The translations under genes and the position numbers were made by a program. Positions 5,205 through 6,100 of a stretch of 6,100 nucleotides of DNA are shown one piece after another. Source of the DNA: Aquificaceae bacterium (GTDB lineage Bacteria > Aquificota > Aquificia > Aquificales > Aquificaceae); NCBI GenBank assembly GCA_027049085.1, contig JALTVH010000072.1:1-6100 (forward strand). Direction: 5' to 3'. How positions within the stretch are numbered: the first letter of the stretch is position 1; every line of letters starts with the position of its first letter. Under the pieces are notes generated by a model. That model saw only the letters and a list, made by a program, of their open reading frames with translations. It did not search any database and was not told where the DNA came from.

Positions 5205-6100
5205 CGGATTCAAAGAGGGCAGTGGTGAGGTACTTCTCACCGCCGTCGGGAAAAACAGTCACTATTACAGCCTTTTCTTTCCTCTCCGTCAGCTCCTTTG
5301 CAAGGTTAAGGCAGGCTTTAAGCACAGCCCCCGATGACTGTCCCGCAAAAATTGCCTCTTCATGAACCAGCTTCCTTGCCCAGTAATAGGCATCCTCCGT
5401 TTCAACGAAGATCGTTCTGTCAAGGAAATTCTCATCAAAGATCCCTGGCTTTATGGAGCTCTCAATGTGCTTGAGCCCCTCTATTCCGTGGAAGGGGTAG
5501 GCGGGCTGAACGCCGATGACCTGAATATCGGGGTTGTAAACCTTGAGTCTCCTTCCCGTTCCCATTATTGTTCCGCCCGTCCCAATTCCCGCTACGAAAT
5601 GAGTGATCCTCCCTTCCGTCTGATTCCAGATCTCAATTCCAGTTGAGTAAAAGTGAGCCTTCCAGTTTGCGGGGTTGTTGTACTGATCAAGATAGACATA
5701 GCGGTCAGGCTCCTTTTCCACAAGCTCTCTTACGTAGAGAATGGCACCGTCCGTCCCCTCAAGGGGGTCAGTCAGGTAAACCCGGGCACCGTATGCCTGT
5801 ATGATCCTCTTTCTCTCCTCACTTACGTTTGCTGGCATGGCCAGTTCAACGGGAATATACAGGGCTGAACCAACCATAGCAAGGGCTATACCCGTGTTCC
5901 CTGAGGTCGCATCAATAACCACCTGCCCCTCCCTTATCCTATTCTCTTCAAGGGCGTTCAGAAACATACTTAAGGCAGGCCTGTCCTTAACAGAACCTCC
6001 AGGATTAAAGCTTTCAAGCTTGGCGTAGATCTCAATATCAGGACTTATATCATCGGGGATGACCTTTGTGAGCCTGACAAGGGGGGTGTTCCCCACAAGG
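5197..6100 (-). CDS. cysM: Cysteine synthase, CysM-like PLP enzyme (5' end outside window)
   Basis: About 300 residues of a fold-type II PLP enzyme of the CysK/CysM group, which makes cysteine from an activated serine and sulfide or another sulfur donor. The visible part starts inside the family N-terminal motif LVGNTPLVRL, so only some 5-20 residues are missing. The PLP lysine is in NPGGSVKDRPA, the substrate carboxylate loop is TSGNTGIALA, the phosphate-binding loop is GIGTGGTIMG, and SSGA near the C-terminus contacts the pyridine nitrogen. LDQYNNPANW, GIEIWNQTEGRITHFV, MPANVSEERKR and the C-terminal GEKYLTT resemble CysM more than CysK, but donor preference (sulfide, thiosulfate or a sulfur-carrier protein) cannot be decided here. 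The GTG coding Val at 6096 is internal, not a start. It ends inside the rsmI start, suggesting a cysM-rsmI operon. Confidence 0.92.
   Translation of the reverse strand, partial: LVGNTPLVRLTKVIPDDISPDIEIYAKLESFNPGGSVKDRPALSMFLNALEENRIREGQVVIDATSGNTGIALAMVGSALYIPVELAMPANVSEERKRIIQAYGARVYLTDPLEGTDGAILYVRELVEKEPDRYVYLDQYNNPANWKAHFYSTGIEIWNQTEGRITHFVAGIGTGGTIMGTGRRLKVYNPDIQVIGVQPAYPFHGIEGLKHIESSIKPGIFDENFLDRTIFVETEDAYYWARKLVHEEAIFAGQSSGAVLKACLNLAKELTERKEKAVIVTVFPDGGEKYLTTALFESDG

Noticed and set aside
5205..5240. GTG at 5240 as the rsmI start
   Set aside because: The 12 extra residues are Ser/Pro-rich, not family-like and lie entirely inside the cysteine synthase coding region.
6008..6021. Tandem AAGCTT sites
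   Set aside because: Codons for Ser-Phe-Asn/Lys-Leu in the cysteine synthase explain them; no sign of function.
6094..6096. GTG at 6096 as the start of the cysteine synthase
   Set aside because: The codon upstream is Leu and the pair forms the conserved Leu-Val-Gly-Asn-Thr-Pro-Leu motif, which is internal to the family N-terminus.

Overview
This is a compact bacterial chromosomal segment with six protein-coding genes plus a small partner gene. Nearly every base is coding, and the largest gap between genes is about 30 bp. Base composition is roughly balanced. Arginine is mostly AGG/AGA, and the proteins are short and rich in Lys, Glu, Ile and Leu, which hints at a thermophilic or deep-branching anaerobic lineage. 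That is an inference; I cannot name the organism. A Tat component and a Cys/Gly-rich C-terminal anchor signal suggest an active export apparatus.

Layout. (1) Positions 1-1283, plus strand: the 3' part of a large secreted right-handed beta-helix protein, then an InlB-like repeat domain and a Cys-Gly-rich / membrane helix / basic C-terminus. (2) Positions 1252-2313, minus strand: a ThiO-like FAD-dependent glycine/D-amino-acid oxidase. It converges on gene 1 and its 3' end overlaps that gene by 32 bp. (3) Positions 2314-2340: a 27-bp divergent intergenic region with overlapping -10 boxes for both strands. Both neighbouring genes look leaderless. (4) Positions 2341-4259, plus strand: a CstA-family transporter whose stop overlaps (ATGA) an 80-residue protein ending in Cys-Cys-stop. 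(5) Positions 4290-4520, plus strand: tatA with a strong Shine-Dalgarno. (6) Positions 4530-6100, minus strand: a cysteine synthase (CysM-like, 5' end outside the window) overlapping rsmI by 8 nt, converging on tatA with a 9-bp gap.

The most interesting item is the transporter and small-protein pair. In E. coli, CstA and BtsT each work with a tiny partner (YbdD, YjiX) encoded just downstream and ending in Arg-Cys-Cys. Here a protein that otherwise looks different occupies the same position and ends in the same Arg-Cys-Cys. This suggests a functionally equivalent, poorly characterised partner for the short CstA transporters. The other genes are recognisable housekeeping or surface functions; points of interest in them are the C-terminal anchor signal, a short RsmI lacking the usual C-terminal domain, and a perfect GC-rich hairpin inside thiO.
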